Source of the DNA: Umezawaea sp049997955
Lineage (GTDB): Bacteria > Actinomycetota > Actinomycetes > Mycobacteriales > Pseudonocardiaceae
Direction: 5' to 3'
NCBI GenBank assembly: GCA_049997955.1
Contig: JAEBDY010000001.1
Span: 1 to 64,000 of the forward strand
Length of the DNA stretch: 64,000 bases
In this document: piece after piece, positions 1 through 7,671 of the stretch
Numbering within the stretch: position 1 is the first letter of the stretch
Layout of the letters: each line of letters starts with the position of its first letter
Program-made: the position numbers and the translations under genes
The notes under the pieces: model-generated
The model's database searches: none
Told to the model about the DNA's origin: nothing
Seen by the model: the letters and a program-made list of their open reading frames with translations, nothing else

Positions 1-2
1 GA

Positions 3-224
3 CGAACCGGATCGTGCTTCGACAACGCCGTCGCGGAGTCGTTCTTCGCCACCCTCAAAACCGAGATCGGCACCACCGTCTGGGCCACCCGAGACGACGC
101 CCGACGGGACGTGTTCGCCTACCTCGGCTACTACAACCATCACCGTCTACATTCGACACTCGACTACCGCACTCCACACGAAGTCCGTGTTGGTTATCGT
201 CAAGGTCTCGCCCTCGTGGCATGA
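3..224 (+). pseudogene. IS3-family transposase (OrfB) C-terminal fragment
   Basis: An open frame enters from the left edge and stops at 222-224. Its 73 residues carry the end of an IS3/IS150-type rve integrase core: GSCFDNAVAESFFATLK, containing the catalytic glutamate of the DDE triad, then FAYLGYYNHHRLHSTLDY and a TPHEV tail. Known family members are about 280-300 residues, so most of the gene lies outside the window and it is unclear whether the copy is intact. The frame is plain in the translation although no start is present. The right end of the insertion sequence should lie a little downstream, before about 260, but no second terminal repeat is available to define it. Confidence 0.85.
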
Positions 225-260
225 AATCCCGGTGTCCGGTTCTCGGGGACAACCTCAAAC

Positions 261-313
261 TTTGCTCTTCGTTTGTCAAGGCATCTTTCCCGCCTTGACA
301 AACGAAGAGCAAA
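261..313. repeat. Perfect 22-bp inverted repeat (long hairpin) beyond the IS3 remnant
   Basis: Positions 261-282 and 292-313 are exact reverse complements (22 of 22) separated by a 9-nt loop, ATCTTTCCC. The arms are only moderately GC-rich and contain GCTCTTCG. No T-run follows, so it is not a textbook intrinsic terminator, but such a stem would still stop or protect a transcript leaving the transposase. It could also be an element-end structure. Confidence 0.8.
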
Positions 314-349
314 GATCGAGACAATGACGCGAGCGGGGGGTGAGGGCGC

Positions 350-448
350 CTCCAACGCTCACAGGGGTTCCCCATCCCTCACGAGGGTTCCCACGCGAGC
401 GGAGGCGAGGGTCCCCCAACGCTCACAAGGGTTCCCCACACGAGCGGA
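350..448. repeat. Degenerate GGGTTCCC-type repeat cluster
   Basis: Non-coding stretch between the IS remnant and the peptidase gene. The string AACGCTCACA followed by a GGGTTCCCC block occurs at about 354 and 418. Related GAGGGTTCCCA and GAGGGTCCCCC blocks lie between them with GCGAGCGGA spacers. The blocks are short self-complementary palindromes. No coding signal is seen across 225-526 apart from this and the hairpin. Confidence 0.5.
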
Positions 449-513
449 GCCCGCACCCACCGACACCCAGGGCAACCCCCGATCGGCCGGTGCCCCTTCC
501 CCCGCCCAATCGC

Positions 514-519
514 TACCTT
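514..519 (+). promoter_or_regulatory. Probable leaderless promoter -10 (TACCTT) of the S37 peptidase gene
   Basis: TACCTT ends 7 nt before the GTG at 527. That is the spacing at which transcription would begin on the start codon. There is no Shine-Dalgarno sequence. Confidence 0.5.
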
Positions 520-526
520 CGACCAC

Positions 527-1882
527 GTGACCCGGCTGACGCGGTTCCTGGTGGTCCTGCTCCTCGCCCTTTCCCAAGTGGCCGTAGGGGTTTCCCCGGA
601 CCTGGAAGCCAAGCTGGCCGAGATCCAGGGCTTGCGGGTCATCAGCAGGTCCACCGTCGGCGCTCACCAGTACTTCGTCCTCGGCTTCCAGCAGCCGATC
701 GACCACCGGCACCCGCGCCGGGGCACTTTCGAGCAGCGGATCTCCTTGCAGCACAAGGACGAGAGCCGTCCGATGATCCTCCACACCACCGGCTACGACC
801 TCCCCGGCGGCCCTGGGCTCTCCGAGCCCGCCCGCCTGGTGGACGGCAACCAGCTGAGCGTGGAGCAGCGCTTCTTCACCCCGTCCCGCCCGGAGCCCGC
901 GGACTGGCGCGACCTGACCATCTGGCAGGCCGCGAACGACCACCACCGCGTCGTCGCGGCGTTCAAGCGCATCTACGAGGCGCGCTGGCTGTCGACCGGC
1001 GCGAGCAAGGGCGGGATGACCTCGGTCTACCACCGGCGGTTCTTCCCGCGCGACGTGGACGCCACGATCGCCTACGTGGCCCCGAACGACGCGGACGACC
1101 GCCGGGACACCTACGGCGAGTTCATCAGGCACGTGGGCGACGACGATTCCTGCAACCGGCGCCTGGAGGGCGTCCAGCGGCAGATCCTCCAGCACCGCGA
1201 CGAGGTCGTGGCGATCATGCTCGCCAGGGGCTACACCTACGACAGGCTCTTCGGCACGCCGCAGCGGGCGTTGGAGATCCTGGTCCTGGACACCCCGTTC
1301 ACCTTCTGGCAGTACCAGACCCAGGCCGAGTGCGCCCTGGTCCCCGGCCCGGACGCGACCGTCGCGCAGCTGGTGGCGTTCATGGACGACACGGTCGGCT
1401 TCGACTTCTACACCGACGCGGGTGTCGCCCCCTACACGCCGTACTACTACCAGGCGGGGACCCAGCTGGGTTCTCCGAAGGCCGACGAGCGGGCGGTGGC
1501 GGACCTGCTGCGCCACCCCGGTTCCAGCGTCCCGCGGTCGTTCGTGCCGTCGGACATCCGGATGCGGTTCGAGCCGGGCGCCATGCGCGACGTCGACGAC
1601 TGGGTCCGCCGCGCGGGCCGCAACCTCCTGTTCGTCTACGGCGGCAACGACCCGTGGGGCGCGGAGCCGTTCCGGGTCGGCCAGGGCGTGCGGGACTCGT
1701 TCAGCTTCACCGTGCCGGGCGGCAACCACGGCGCGAACATCGCGAAACTGCCTGAGGCGCAACGGAACCAGGCGACGGCCGCGGTGCTCCGCTGGGCCGA
1801 CGTCGAAGCCCCGGTGTCGGCCGCGACCTCCGACGGCCCCGGCCCGGACGACCTCGCCGAACTACGCCGCCGCCCGCGGTAG
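527..1882 (+). CDS. Secreted S37 (PS-10 type) aminopeptidase
   Basis: The 451-residue protein has an N-terminal signal peptide: TRLTR, then a hydrophobic run to about residue 22. It matches Streptomyces prolyl tri/tetrapeptidyl aminopeptidases of MEROPS family S37. The visible elements are PIDH near 57-60, the nucleophile in GASKGG (Ser160) and a late GGNHGANI with the probable catalytic His401. Family members are secreted serine peptidases that trim Pro-containing tri- and tetrapeptides in extracellular protein turnover. The GTG start is supported by a -10-like TACCTT 7 nt upstream. The 3' end overlaps the convergent Clp-N gene by 21 bp. The acidic Asp of the triad was not assigned. Confidence 0.85.
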   Translation: MTRLTRFLVVLLLALSQVAVGVSPDLEAKLAEIQGLRVISRSTVGAHQYFVLGFQQPIDHRHPRRGTFEQRISLQHKDESRPMILHTTGYDLPGGPGLSEPARLVDGNQLSVEQRFFTPSRPEPADWRDLTIWQAANDHHRVVAAFKRIYEARWLSTGASKGGMTSVYHRRFFPRDVDATIAYVAPNDADDRRDTYGEFIRHVGDDDSCNRRLEGVQRQILQHRDEVVAIMLARGYTYDRLFGTPQRALEILVLDTPFTFWQYQTQAECALVPGPDATVAQLVAFMDDTVGFDFYTDAGVAPYTPYYYQAGTQLGSPKADERAVADLLRHPGSSVPRSFVPSDIRMRFEPGAMRDVDDWVRRAGRNLLFVYGGNDPWGAEPFRVGQGVRDSFSFTVPGGNHGANIAKLPEAQRNQATAAVLRWADVEAPVSAATSDGPGPDDLAELRRRPR

Positions 1883-2377
1883 CTGCCGACCCCACAGCGC
1901 CCGCAGGTCCACGCCGCCGCGGTGCAGGATCCGCACGGACCGGTTGCGCCCGTCCGCGAGCAGCCCCAGCACCAGGTGCGGCGGCTTGATCGTCGCGCCA
2001 CCGCGTCGGGCGTAGTGGTGGGCGACCTCGACGACCTTGCGGGCGTGCGCGGTCAGCTCGAACTCCGCCGCGGGCCCGGTGAGCGTGACGCGCAACGGCC
2101 GCAGGGGAGACCGCCGCAGCCGCCACGCGCCGAGGTCCTCCTCCACGCGCGGTCGGACGACGTCGAGGTCGATTCCCAGCGTGGCCAGGAGTTCCCGGTC
2201 GGTGGGACCGGTGATGCGGGCTCGCACGGCGTCCGCCGTGACGCCGTCGACGGCGTGCGCCTCGGCGAGCGCCAGCAGCAGGAGGTCCGTGTCGAGCGTG
2301 CGGCGGCCGTACTCGGCGGCCAGTCCCGCGGCGCGGATCACGACTCGGCGGGCGGTCGGGTCGAAGCTGGCGAACAT
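1862..2377 (-). CDS. Clp N-terminal (Clp_N) domain protein
   Basis: A 171-residue protein made essentially of a double Clp_N repeat, with segments resembling the ClpA/ClpC N-domain: ARRVVIRAAGLA and TLDTDLLLLALA early, then ARKVVEVAHHYA and PPHLVLGLLAD late. It has no AAA+ ATPase module. Stand-alone Clp_N proteins are common in actinomycetes and are usually paired with a small HTH protein. They may act as adaptors or decoys for Clp proteases, but the function is not established. The ATG at 2377 has an AGGAGG 8 nt upstream, inside the end of the preceding HTH gene, so the two genes form a tight operon with a 4-nt gap. Confidence 0.8.
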   Translation of the reverse strand: MFASFDPTARRVVIRAAGLAAEYGRRTLDTDLLLLALAEAHAVDGVTADAVRARITGPTDRELLATLGIDLDVVRPRVEEDLGAWRLRRSPLRPLRVTLTGPAAEFELTAHARKVVEVAHHYARRGGATIKPPHLVLGLLADGRNRSVRILHRGGVDLRALWGRQLPRAAA

Positions 2378-2381
2378 CCGG

Positions 2382-2591
2382 CTACCTCCTGGCGTGCTTC
2401 TTGTGGGCGGACTGCCTGGTCACGCCGAGGGAGTCGGCGATGGCCTCCCACGACCAGCCCTGCGCGCGGGCGTTGCGGACGTGCACGGCTTCCAGTTCCT
2501 CCAGCAGTCGGCGCAGCGCGGCGACCGCCGCGAGGCCCTGTCCCGGTTCCTGGCCGTTGGCGGTGGCCGCCAGTTCCGTCGCGGACTCCAT
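2382..2591 (-). CDS. Small helix-turn-helix DNA-binding protein
   Basis: A 69-residue protein from the ATG at 2591. Its C-terminal half reads as an HTH: ARAQGWSWEAIADSLGVTRQ followed by a basic KKHARR tail. The preceding 30 residues form an amphipathic helix (AALRRLLEELEAVHV). An upstream TTG in frame at 2600 would add three residues. The ATG is preferred because TAGGTT lies exactly 7 nt upstream and TTGACA another 18 nt further, which makes a good leaderless promoter. The twin palindromes in the divergent intergenic region overlap that promoter, so autoregulation is likely. It is the first gene of the HTH/Clp-N operon. Confidence 0.8.
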   Translation of the reverse strand: MESATELAATANGQEPGQGLAAVAALRRLLEELEAVHVRNARAQGWSWEAIADSLGVTRQSAHKKHARR

Positions 2592-2594
2592 GGT

Positions 2595-2612
2595 TGTCAA
2601 CCTAGGGTGACA
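2595..2612. promoter_or_regulatory. Operator 1: TGTCA-N8-TGACA palindrome
   Basis: TGTCA, eight bases, then TGACA; the arms extend to TTGTCA/TGACAA. It covers the -10 hexamer TAGGTT (2604-2599 on the minus strand) of the HTH gene. The probable binder is the HTH protein itself. Confidence 0.6.
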
Positions 2613-2628
2613 AAACTGCGCGTGTCAA
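2599..2628 (-). promoter_or_regulatory. Leaderless promoter of the HTH/Clp-N operon
   Basis: Minus-strand -35 TTGACA (2628-2623), 18-nt spacer and -10 TAGGTT (2604-2599), then 7 nt to the ATG at 2591. Both hexamers lie inside the twin operators. Confidence 0.6.
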
Positions 2629-2640
2629 CCAAAGCTGACA
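2623..2640. promoter_or_regulatory. Operator 2: TGTCA-N8-TGACA palindrome
   Basis: Second copy of the operator, 28 bp from the first. The flanking bases are also repeated (TGTCAACC before, TGACAAA after). It overlaps the -35 of the HTH promoter and the CAAACT -10-like hexamer (2639-2644) that lies 7 nt before the divergent gene at 2652. Confidence 0.6.
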
Positions 2641-2651
2641 AACTGGTCCGC

Positions 2652-3026
2652 ATGGACGCGCTGCCGCTGCTGGTCGTCGACTCCGCCAACGTCGTCGGCT
2701 CCGTGCCGGACGGGTGGTGGCGCGACCGCGCGGGCGCCGCCGAACGCCTGCGCGACTCGCTCGTGGCCGTTGCCGCCCAGGGCATCGACGCCGACGGCCC
2801 GATGGAGGTCGTGCTCGTCGTGGAGGGCAAGGCCAACGGGGTCGAGTCCGTCGACCACGTCCGCGTGGTCCGCTCGCCGGGCGAGGGCGACGACCGGATC
2901 GTGGAGGTCGTGCGCGACGAAGGCACGGGCAGGCGCACCGTCGTGGTGACCGCGGACCGCGAACTCCGCCGCCGCGTCGGCGAACTGGGCGCCGAGGTGG
3001 TCGGCCCGCGCACCGTGCGGAGCTGA
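2652..3026 (+). CDS. PIN/NYN-like nuclease-fold protein
   Basis: A 124-residue protein beginning MDALPLLVVDSANVVG. The early Asp after a hydrophobic strand, followed by (A/G)NV, and the later VVTADRELRRRV segment match the acidic metal-binding pattern of compact PIN/NYN-like domains (YacP-related). These usually act as RNases or tRNA/rRNA-processing nucleases. Catalytic competence was not verified. The ATG follows a CAAACT hexamer by 7 nt, and no SD is present. It is transcribed divergently from the HTH/Clp-N operon across two shared operators, so the three genes are probably co-regulated. Confidence 0.65.
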   Translation: MDALPLLVVDSANVVGSVPDGWWRDRAGAAERLRDSLVAVAAQGIDADGPMEVVLVVEGKANGVESVDHVRVVRSPGEGDDRIVEVVRDEGTGRRTVVVTADRELRRRVGELGAEVVGPRTVRS

Positions 3027-3081
3027 TCCCAGGGAGTGGAACCCGGAACACCCGCCGGACCACTTGTTGTTGACTTCCGTC

Positions 3082-4920
3082 GTGACCACCGCCCAGCGCC
3101 GCCGTGCCCGTGTCCGCGCCCCCGAACTGGTGGGCCGCGGCTGGCTCAACACCGGCGGCGAGGACGTCCGGCTCGCGGACCTGCGCGGCAAGGTCGTGCT
3201 CCTGGACTTCTGGACCTTCTGCTGCATCAACTGCCTGCACGTCCTGGACGAGCTGCGGCCGCTGGAGACCGAGTTCGCCGACGTCCTGGTGACCATCGGG
3301 GTGCATTCGCCGAAGTTCGTGCACGAGGCCGACCCGGACGCGCTGGCCGCGGCGGTGGAGCGGTACGAGGTGCACCACCCGGTGCTGGACGACCCCGAGC
3401 TGACGACCTGGCAGGCGTACGCGGTGAAGGCGTGGCCGACGCTGGTCGTGGTGGACCCCGAGGGCTACGTGGTGCACGTCGCCGCTGGTGAGGGGCACCT
3501 GGACGCGTTGCGGCAGGTGGTCGCGGAGCTGGTGGCCGAGCACGGGGCGAAGGGGACGCTGCACCGCGGCGACGGCCCGTACGTGGCGCCGGAGCCCGCC
3601 GAGACCGAGCTGCGGTTCCCGTCGAAGGCGATCGTCACGCCCGCGGGCACGCTGCTCGTCGCCGACTCCGCGCACCACGGCGTGGTCGAGCTGGAGGCCG
3701 ACGGCGAGACCGTGGTCCGCCGGTTCGGCACCGGGCTGCGCGGTCGCCAGGACGGCGTCGAGCCCACGTTCTCCGAGCCCGCGGGCCTGGCGCTGCTGCC
3801 GCCGGGGATCGCGGCCGAGGTCGGCTACCACGTGGTCGTCGCGGACACGGTCAACCACCTGCTGCGCGGCCTGAACCTGGACACCGGCGAGGTCACCACG
3901 GTCGCGGGCACGGGTGAGCAGTGGCGCGGTGGTCCGACCGACGGTCCGGCCACCGGGATCGAGCTGACCAGCCCGTGGGACGTCGAGTGGTGGGCGCCCG
4001 CGAACGGCGTCGCCATCGCGTTGGCGGGCAACCACACCCTCGGCCTGTTCGACCCGGTGTCCGGACTGGTGAGCCGCCTCGCGGGCACCACGGTCGAGGG
4101 CCTGAGCGACGGTCCGGCGCTGGAGGCGTTCTTCGCCCAGACGTCGGGGCTGGCGGCGGACGGGGACCGGCTGTGGCTGGTCGACTCCGAGACGTCGGCG
4201 CTCCGCTGGCTCGACGCGGACCGCACGGTCCACACGGCGATCGGCAAGGGGCTGTTCGACTTCGGCCACCGCGACGGGAAGGCCGACGAGGCGCTGCTCC
4301 AGCACCCGCTCGGCGTGACCGTGCTGCCGGACGGCAGCGTCGCGGTCTCGGACACGTACAACGGCGCCCTGCGGCGCTACGACCCGAGCACGGGCGAGGT
4401 GTCGACGTTGGCCACCGGCATCGCCGAGCCGTCCGGGGCGGTGCTGGTGGACGGCGAACTGGTCGTCGTGGCGTCGGCCGCGCACCGGCTGGACCGACCG
4501 GTCGCCCCCGGCGTGGCGGCGGAACTGGTGTCGGGCAAGGCGCACCGGGTGCGCAGGCCGCCGTCGGAGATCGGGACCGGCGAACTGGAGCTGGCGGTCG
4601 TCTTCACTCCACCAAACGGGACGAAACTGGACGAAAGGTATGGGCCTTCGACACGCCTGGAGGTCACGAGTTCGCCACCGGAATTGCTCCTCGACGGGGC
4701 GGGCGTGACGACGGACCTCACGCGCACCCTGCGGATCGCGGAGGGGTTCACCGACGGTGTGCTCCACGTCGTCGCACAGGCCGCTAGCTGCACGGATGAC
4801 CCCGCGGTGGAACACCCGGTCTGCCGGCTCACCCGTCAGGACTGGGGTGTACCCGTTCGTGTGACAAAGGGCGGTCCGAGTCGACTACCGCTGATGATGG
4901 GTGGTCTGGACGACGCCTAG
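3082..4920 (+). CDS. Thioredoxin-like/NHL-repeat protein (NHLRC2 type)
   Basis: About 612 residues. The N-terminal thioredoxin fold has GKVVLLDFWTFCCINCLHV, with the redox pair C48-I-N-C51 and a following WPTLVVVDPEG. An NHL beta-propeller region from about residue 160 to 480 follows, with recurring GVTVLPDGSVAVSDT-like blades. The C-terminal beta domain resembles that of NHLRC2. The architecture is the same as vertebrate NHLRC2. The bacterial role is unknown, with thiol-redox coupling to a protein scaffold suspected. Several TTG codons from 3064 are in frame, and the GTG at 3082 fits the usual short N-terminus (RVRAPELVGRGWL) best. The exact start is uncertain. Confidence 0.8.
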   Translation: MTTAQRRRARVRAPELVGRGWLNTGGEDVRLADLRGKVVLLDFWTFCCINCLHVLDELRPLETEFADVLVTIGVHSPKFVHEADPDALAAAVERYEVHHPVLDDPELTTWQAYAVKAWPTLVVVDPEGYVVHVAAGEGHLDALRQVVAELVAEHGAKGTLHRGDGPYVAPEPAETELRFPSKAIVTPAGTLLVADSAHHGVVELEADGETVVRRFGTGLRGRQDGVEPTFSEPAGLALLPPGIAAEVGYHVVVADTVNHLLRGLNLDTGEVTTVAGTGEQWRGGPTDGPATGIELTSPWDVEWWAPANGVAIALAGNHTLGLFDPVSGLVSRLAGTTVEGLSDGPALEAFFAQTSGLAADGDRLWLVDSETSALRWLDADRTVHTAIGKGLFDFGHRDGKADEALLQHPLGVTVLPDGSVAVSDTYNGALRRYDPSTGEVSTLATGIAEPSGAVLVDGELVVVASAAHRLDRPVAPGVAAELVSGKAHRVRRPPSEIGTGELELAVVFTPPNGTKLDERYGPSTRLEVTSSPPELLLDGAGVTTDLTRTLRIAEGFTDGVLHVVAQAASCTDDPAVEHPVCRLTRQDWGVPVRVTKGGPSRLPLMMGGLDDA

Positions 4921-4957
4921 GGGTGGACACCTGGTCCGGTCATCGAGTTCTGGCACG

Positions 4958-4963
4958 TAGACT
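4958..4963 (+). promoter_or_regulatory. Leaderless promoter -10 (TAGACT) of the GroES-like gene
   Basis: TAGACT ends 6 nt before the GTG at 4970, with no SD in between. Transcription is expected to start at or beside the initiation codon. Confidence 0.55.
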
Positions 4964-4969
4964 CCCCGA

Positions 4970-5290
4970 GTGGCTGATGTCAAGCTCGAGATCCAGATGC
5001 TGCACGACCGCGTCCTGGTGCGGATCTCGCCCGAGGACGGGGAGCGCCGCAGCAGCGGTGGCATCGTGATCCCGTCCACGGCGCAGATGGCGAAGCGCCT
5101 CGCCTGGGGTGACGTCCACGGCATCGGCACCCACGTGCGCCACGTGAAGGTCGGGGACCGGGTGCTGTTCAACCCGGACGACCAGCTCGAAGTCGAGGTT
5201 CACGGGCAGGCCTACCTGGTCATGAGGGAGCGGGACGTGCACGCGACCGCGACCGAGCAAACGGATCAGGGCACCGGTCTTTACCTGTGA
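4970..5290 (+). CDS. GroES-like (Cpn10-fold) small protein
   Basis: 106 residues with the Cpn10 fold signature: MLHDRVLVRISPEDGERRSS, then GGIVIPSTAQ, GDVHGIGTHVRHVKVGDRVLF, and an end strand YLVMRERDVHA. Canonical GroES is about 97-100 residues and sits beside groEL. Here no groEL is near and the mobile-loop region (ERRSSGGI) is only partly conserved, so this is a divergent paralogue. It may serve as an alternative co-chaperonin or have another role. The GTG start follows TAGACT by 6 nt. Confidence 0.75.
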   Translation: MADVKLEIQMLHDRVLVRISPEDGERRSSGGIVIPSTAQMAKRLAWGDVHGIGTHVRHVKVGDRVLFNPDDQLEVEVHGQAYLVMRERDVHATATEQTDQGTGLYL

Positions 5291-5371
5291 CACCCCCGAA
5301 CGTGATCACCGCGTGATGGCGTTCCGGTAAGTACTCGCAAGACCACCTTTGACGAGCCAGGAGGGGGCGCG

Positions 5372-7567
5372 GTGCCGGACAAGCAGCGACCCGAGTACGA
5401 GGCGGAGCGGACCATGGCGATCGAGCCGGTCCGCCCGCCGGAGACGGCGTCGGAGCAGACGACGAAGTTCTCCGCGGCCTCGCTCCAGGCACCGCAGAAC
5501 ACCGGCTGGCCCGAGCACGAGCCCGACGGCGAAGCCGAGTTCGCGGGCGCCCCGACGGTGCGCACGATGCAGACCCCGCCGCCGTTCGTCCCCCCGACGC
5601 CGCAGGACGGGGCGACGTCGTTCTTCGGCGGACCGCCGCCCCCGCCGCCCGGCCCGACCGCCGAGGCGACCTCGTTCCTGGGCGCGCCGCCCCCGCCACC
5701 GCCCGCTGAGGCGACGTCGTTCAACGGCACGCCACCCCCGCCGCCACCCCCCATGGCCACGTCGTTCAACGGCCCGCCCGCCGACGGCACCACCGCGGTC
5801 CACGGCCCGGTGGTGGTCGAGCAGACCGGGGAAGGCGACCCCGAGGCGGCCGCGGCCGCCCGCAAGCAGCGGAACCGCAAGATCGGCATCATCGCCGGCG
5901 CGGTCGCCGGTGTGCTCGTCGCGCTCTACGGCCTGGACATCCTCATCTCCAGCGGCAACGTGCCGCGCGGCGTGACGGTCGCGGGTGTCGACGTCGGCGG
6001 TCTGAGCCACGGCGAGGCCGAGGCGAAGCTGCGCCAGCAGATCGAGCCGCGCCTGAGCCTGCCGTTCAAGGCGCAGGCCGGTGACGTCGAGACCGAGATC
6101 GACCCGAAGGCCGCCGGTCTGACGCTCGACTGGTCGTCCACGATCGACCGCGCGGGCAGCCAGCCGCTGTCGCCGATCACCCGTGTGACCTCGTTCTTCA
6201 CCTCTCGCGAGGTCGGGTTCGCGACGCAGAACGACAAGGCGAAGCTCACCGCCGCGCTGGAGGGCCTGCGCGCGACGACCGACCACGAGCCCGCCGAGGG
6301 CACGATCAAGTTCGACGGCGCGAAGCCCAGCGCGGTCGACCCGAAGCAGGGCCAGAAGCTCGAGGTCGACAAGGCGTCCGGCGTCGTGCTGGCCGACTGG
6401 GCCAAGGGCCAGGTCGAGCTGCCCGTGACGACGACGCCGGTGAAGACCACGAAGGAAGGCGTCGAGAAGGCGCTGAACGAGGTCGCGAAGCCCGCGGTCG
6501 CCTCCCCGGTGCTGGTGAAGGGCGAGGGCAAGGACGCGACCCTCATGCCCGAGCAGCTCGCCACGGTCCTCGTGTTCGAGCCCGCCGACGGCGGCGCCCT
6601 CAACGCGAAGATCGACAACGGCAAGTTCGCCGAGGTCGCCGGTCCCCAGCTCAAGGAGACCGAGAAGGAGGGCAAGGACGCCGAGGTCGTCTTCGACAGC
6701 GGCGCCCCCGTCGTCAAGGAGTCCGTCGACGGCCTCTCCGTCGACTGGGAGAAGAGCCTCGCGACCGGCCTGGACGTGCTCAAGAGCGCCGACCAGCGCG
6801 AGATCAAGGCCGAGTACAAGAAGACGCCCGCCAAGGTGACCACCGAGGCCGCGAACAAGCTGGGCATCAAGGAGGTCATCGGCTCCTTCGAGACCGGTGG
6901 CTTCGCGGCGGACTCCGGCACGAACATCAAGGTCGTCGCGGCCAAGGTGAACGGCGCCATCGTCAAGCCGGGCGAGACGTTCAGCCTCAACGGCTTCACC
7001 GGCCAGCGCTCGGCGGCGCAGGGCTACGTCGAGGCGGGCATCATCAACAACGGCCAGCCCGGCCGCGCGGTGGGCGGCGGCATCTCGCAGTTCGCCACGA
7101 CGCTGTACAACGCGTCGTACTACGCGGGCATGAAGGACGCGGGCCACCAGGCGCACAGCTACTGGATCTCCCGCTACCCGGCGGGGCGCGAGGCCACCGT
7201 GTTCGAGAACCCGGACGGCTCCAGCGTCATCGACCTGCGGTTCACCAACGACTCCGAGACCGGCGTGTCCATCCAGACGATCTGGACGCCGTCGACGCTG
7301 AAGGTCGTCCTCTGGGGCACCAAGCGCTACCAGATCGAGGGCGTGACCGGCGAGAAGTCGAACTTCACCGATCCGCAGACCATCTACAAGGAGACCCAGC
7401 CGTGCGCGGCGGGCACCGGCGCGCCGGGCTTCACGGTCGTGGACACCAGGATCATCAAGGACATGTCGGGCGCCGAGATCCGGCGGGAGAACCAGACGGT
7501 CAAGTACGACGCGTCACCGACGATCGTGTGCGGTCCCAAGCCGGAGGAAAAGCCTCCGGGCAACTGA
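5372..7567 (+). CDS. VanW-family cell-wall protein with proline-rich N-terminus
   Basis: 731 residues. A cytoplasmic low-complexity region (1-165) contains four ATSF-x-G/A-PPPPP-type repeats at about 81, 99, 114 and 129. One transmembrane helix (about 171-193) follows, then an extracellular part with two peptidoglycan-binding-like (PG_binding_4) modules and a C-terminal VanW domain (about 540-690). Characteristic VanW strings are GETFSLNGFTGQRSAAQGY and GGGISQFATTLYNA. VanW proteins are anchored envelope proteins of unknown activity. The name comes from a vancomycin cluster, but there is no vanHAX here and no reason to infer resistance. A good SD (AGGAGGG) precedes the GTG. A strong terminator follows. 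Confidence 0.85.
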   Translation: MPDKQRPEYEAERTMAIEPVRPPETASEQTTKFSAASLQAPQNTGWPEHEPDGEAEFAGAPTVRTMQTPPPFVPPTPQDGATSFFGGPPPPPPGPTAEATSFLGAPPPPPPAEATSFNGTPPPPPPPMATSFNGPPADGTTAVHGPVVVEQTGEGDPEAAAAARKQRNRKIGIIAGAVAGVLVALYGLDILISSGNVPRGVTVAGVDVGGLSHGEAEAKLRQQIEPRLSLPFKAQAGDVETEIDPKAAGLTLDWSSTIDRAGSQPLSPITRVTSFFTSREVGFATQNDKAKLTAALEGLRATTDHEPAEGTIKFDGAKPSAVDPKQGQKLEVDKASGVVLADWAKGQVELPVTTTPVKTTKEGVEKALNEVAKPAVASPVLVKGEGKDATLMPEQLATVLVFEPADGGALNAKIDNGKFAEVAGPQLKETEKEGKDAEVVFDSGAPVVKESVDGLSVDWEKSLATGLDVLKSADQREIKAEYKKTPAKVTTEAANKLGIKEVIGSFETGGFAADSGTNIKVVAAKVNGAIVKPGETFSLNGFTGQRSAAQGYVEAGIINNGQPGRAVGGGISQFATTLYNASYYAGMKDAGHQAHSYWISRYPAGREATVFENPDGSSVIDLRFTNDSETGVSIQTIWTPSTLKVVLWGTKRYQIEGVTGEKSNFTDPQTIYKETQPCAAGTGAPGFTVVDTRIIKDMSGAEIRRENQTVKYDASPTIVCGPKPEEKPPGN

Positions 7568-7578
7568 TCTCCAACCAC

Positions 7579-7619
7579 CGCGAAAACCCGTCCGGCACAC
7601 AGCCGGGCGGGTTTTCGCG
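7579..7619 (+). terminator. Intrinsic terminator after the VanW gene
   Basis: CGCGAAAACCCG and CGGGTTTTCGCG (7579-7590 / 7608-7619) pair perfectly and are separated by a second small GC palindrome. The A/T tract inside the arms gives a U-run on either strand. Confidence 0.75.
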
Positions 7620-7671
7620 TGTGAAGTGCACGTTCGCTGGGTATCACTCGTCCGAGTGATTGGAGCCCGCC

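Noticed and set aside
2602..4815. Long minus-strand open frame opposite the NHL-thioredoxin gene
   Set aside because: Arg/Gly/His-rich composition is the mirror of high-GC codon bias on the other strand. The plus-strand protein has clear domains.
5372..7567. Vancomycin resistance via VanW
   Set aside because: VanW domains occur widely without resistance. There is no vanHAX or vanRS nearby.
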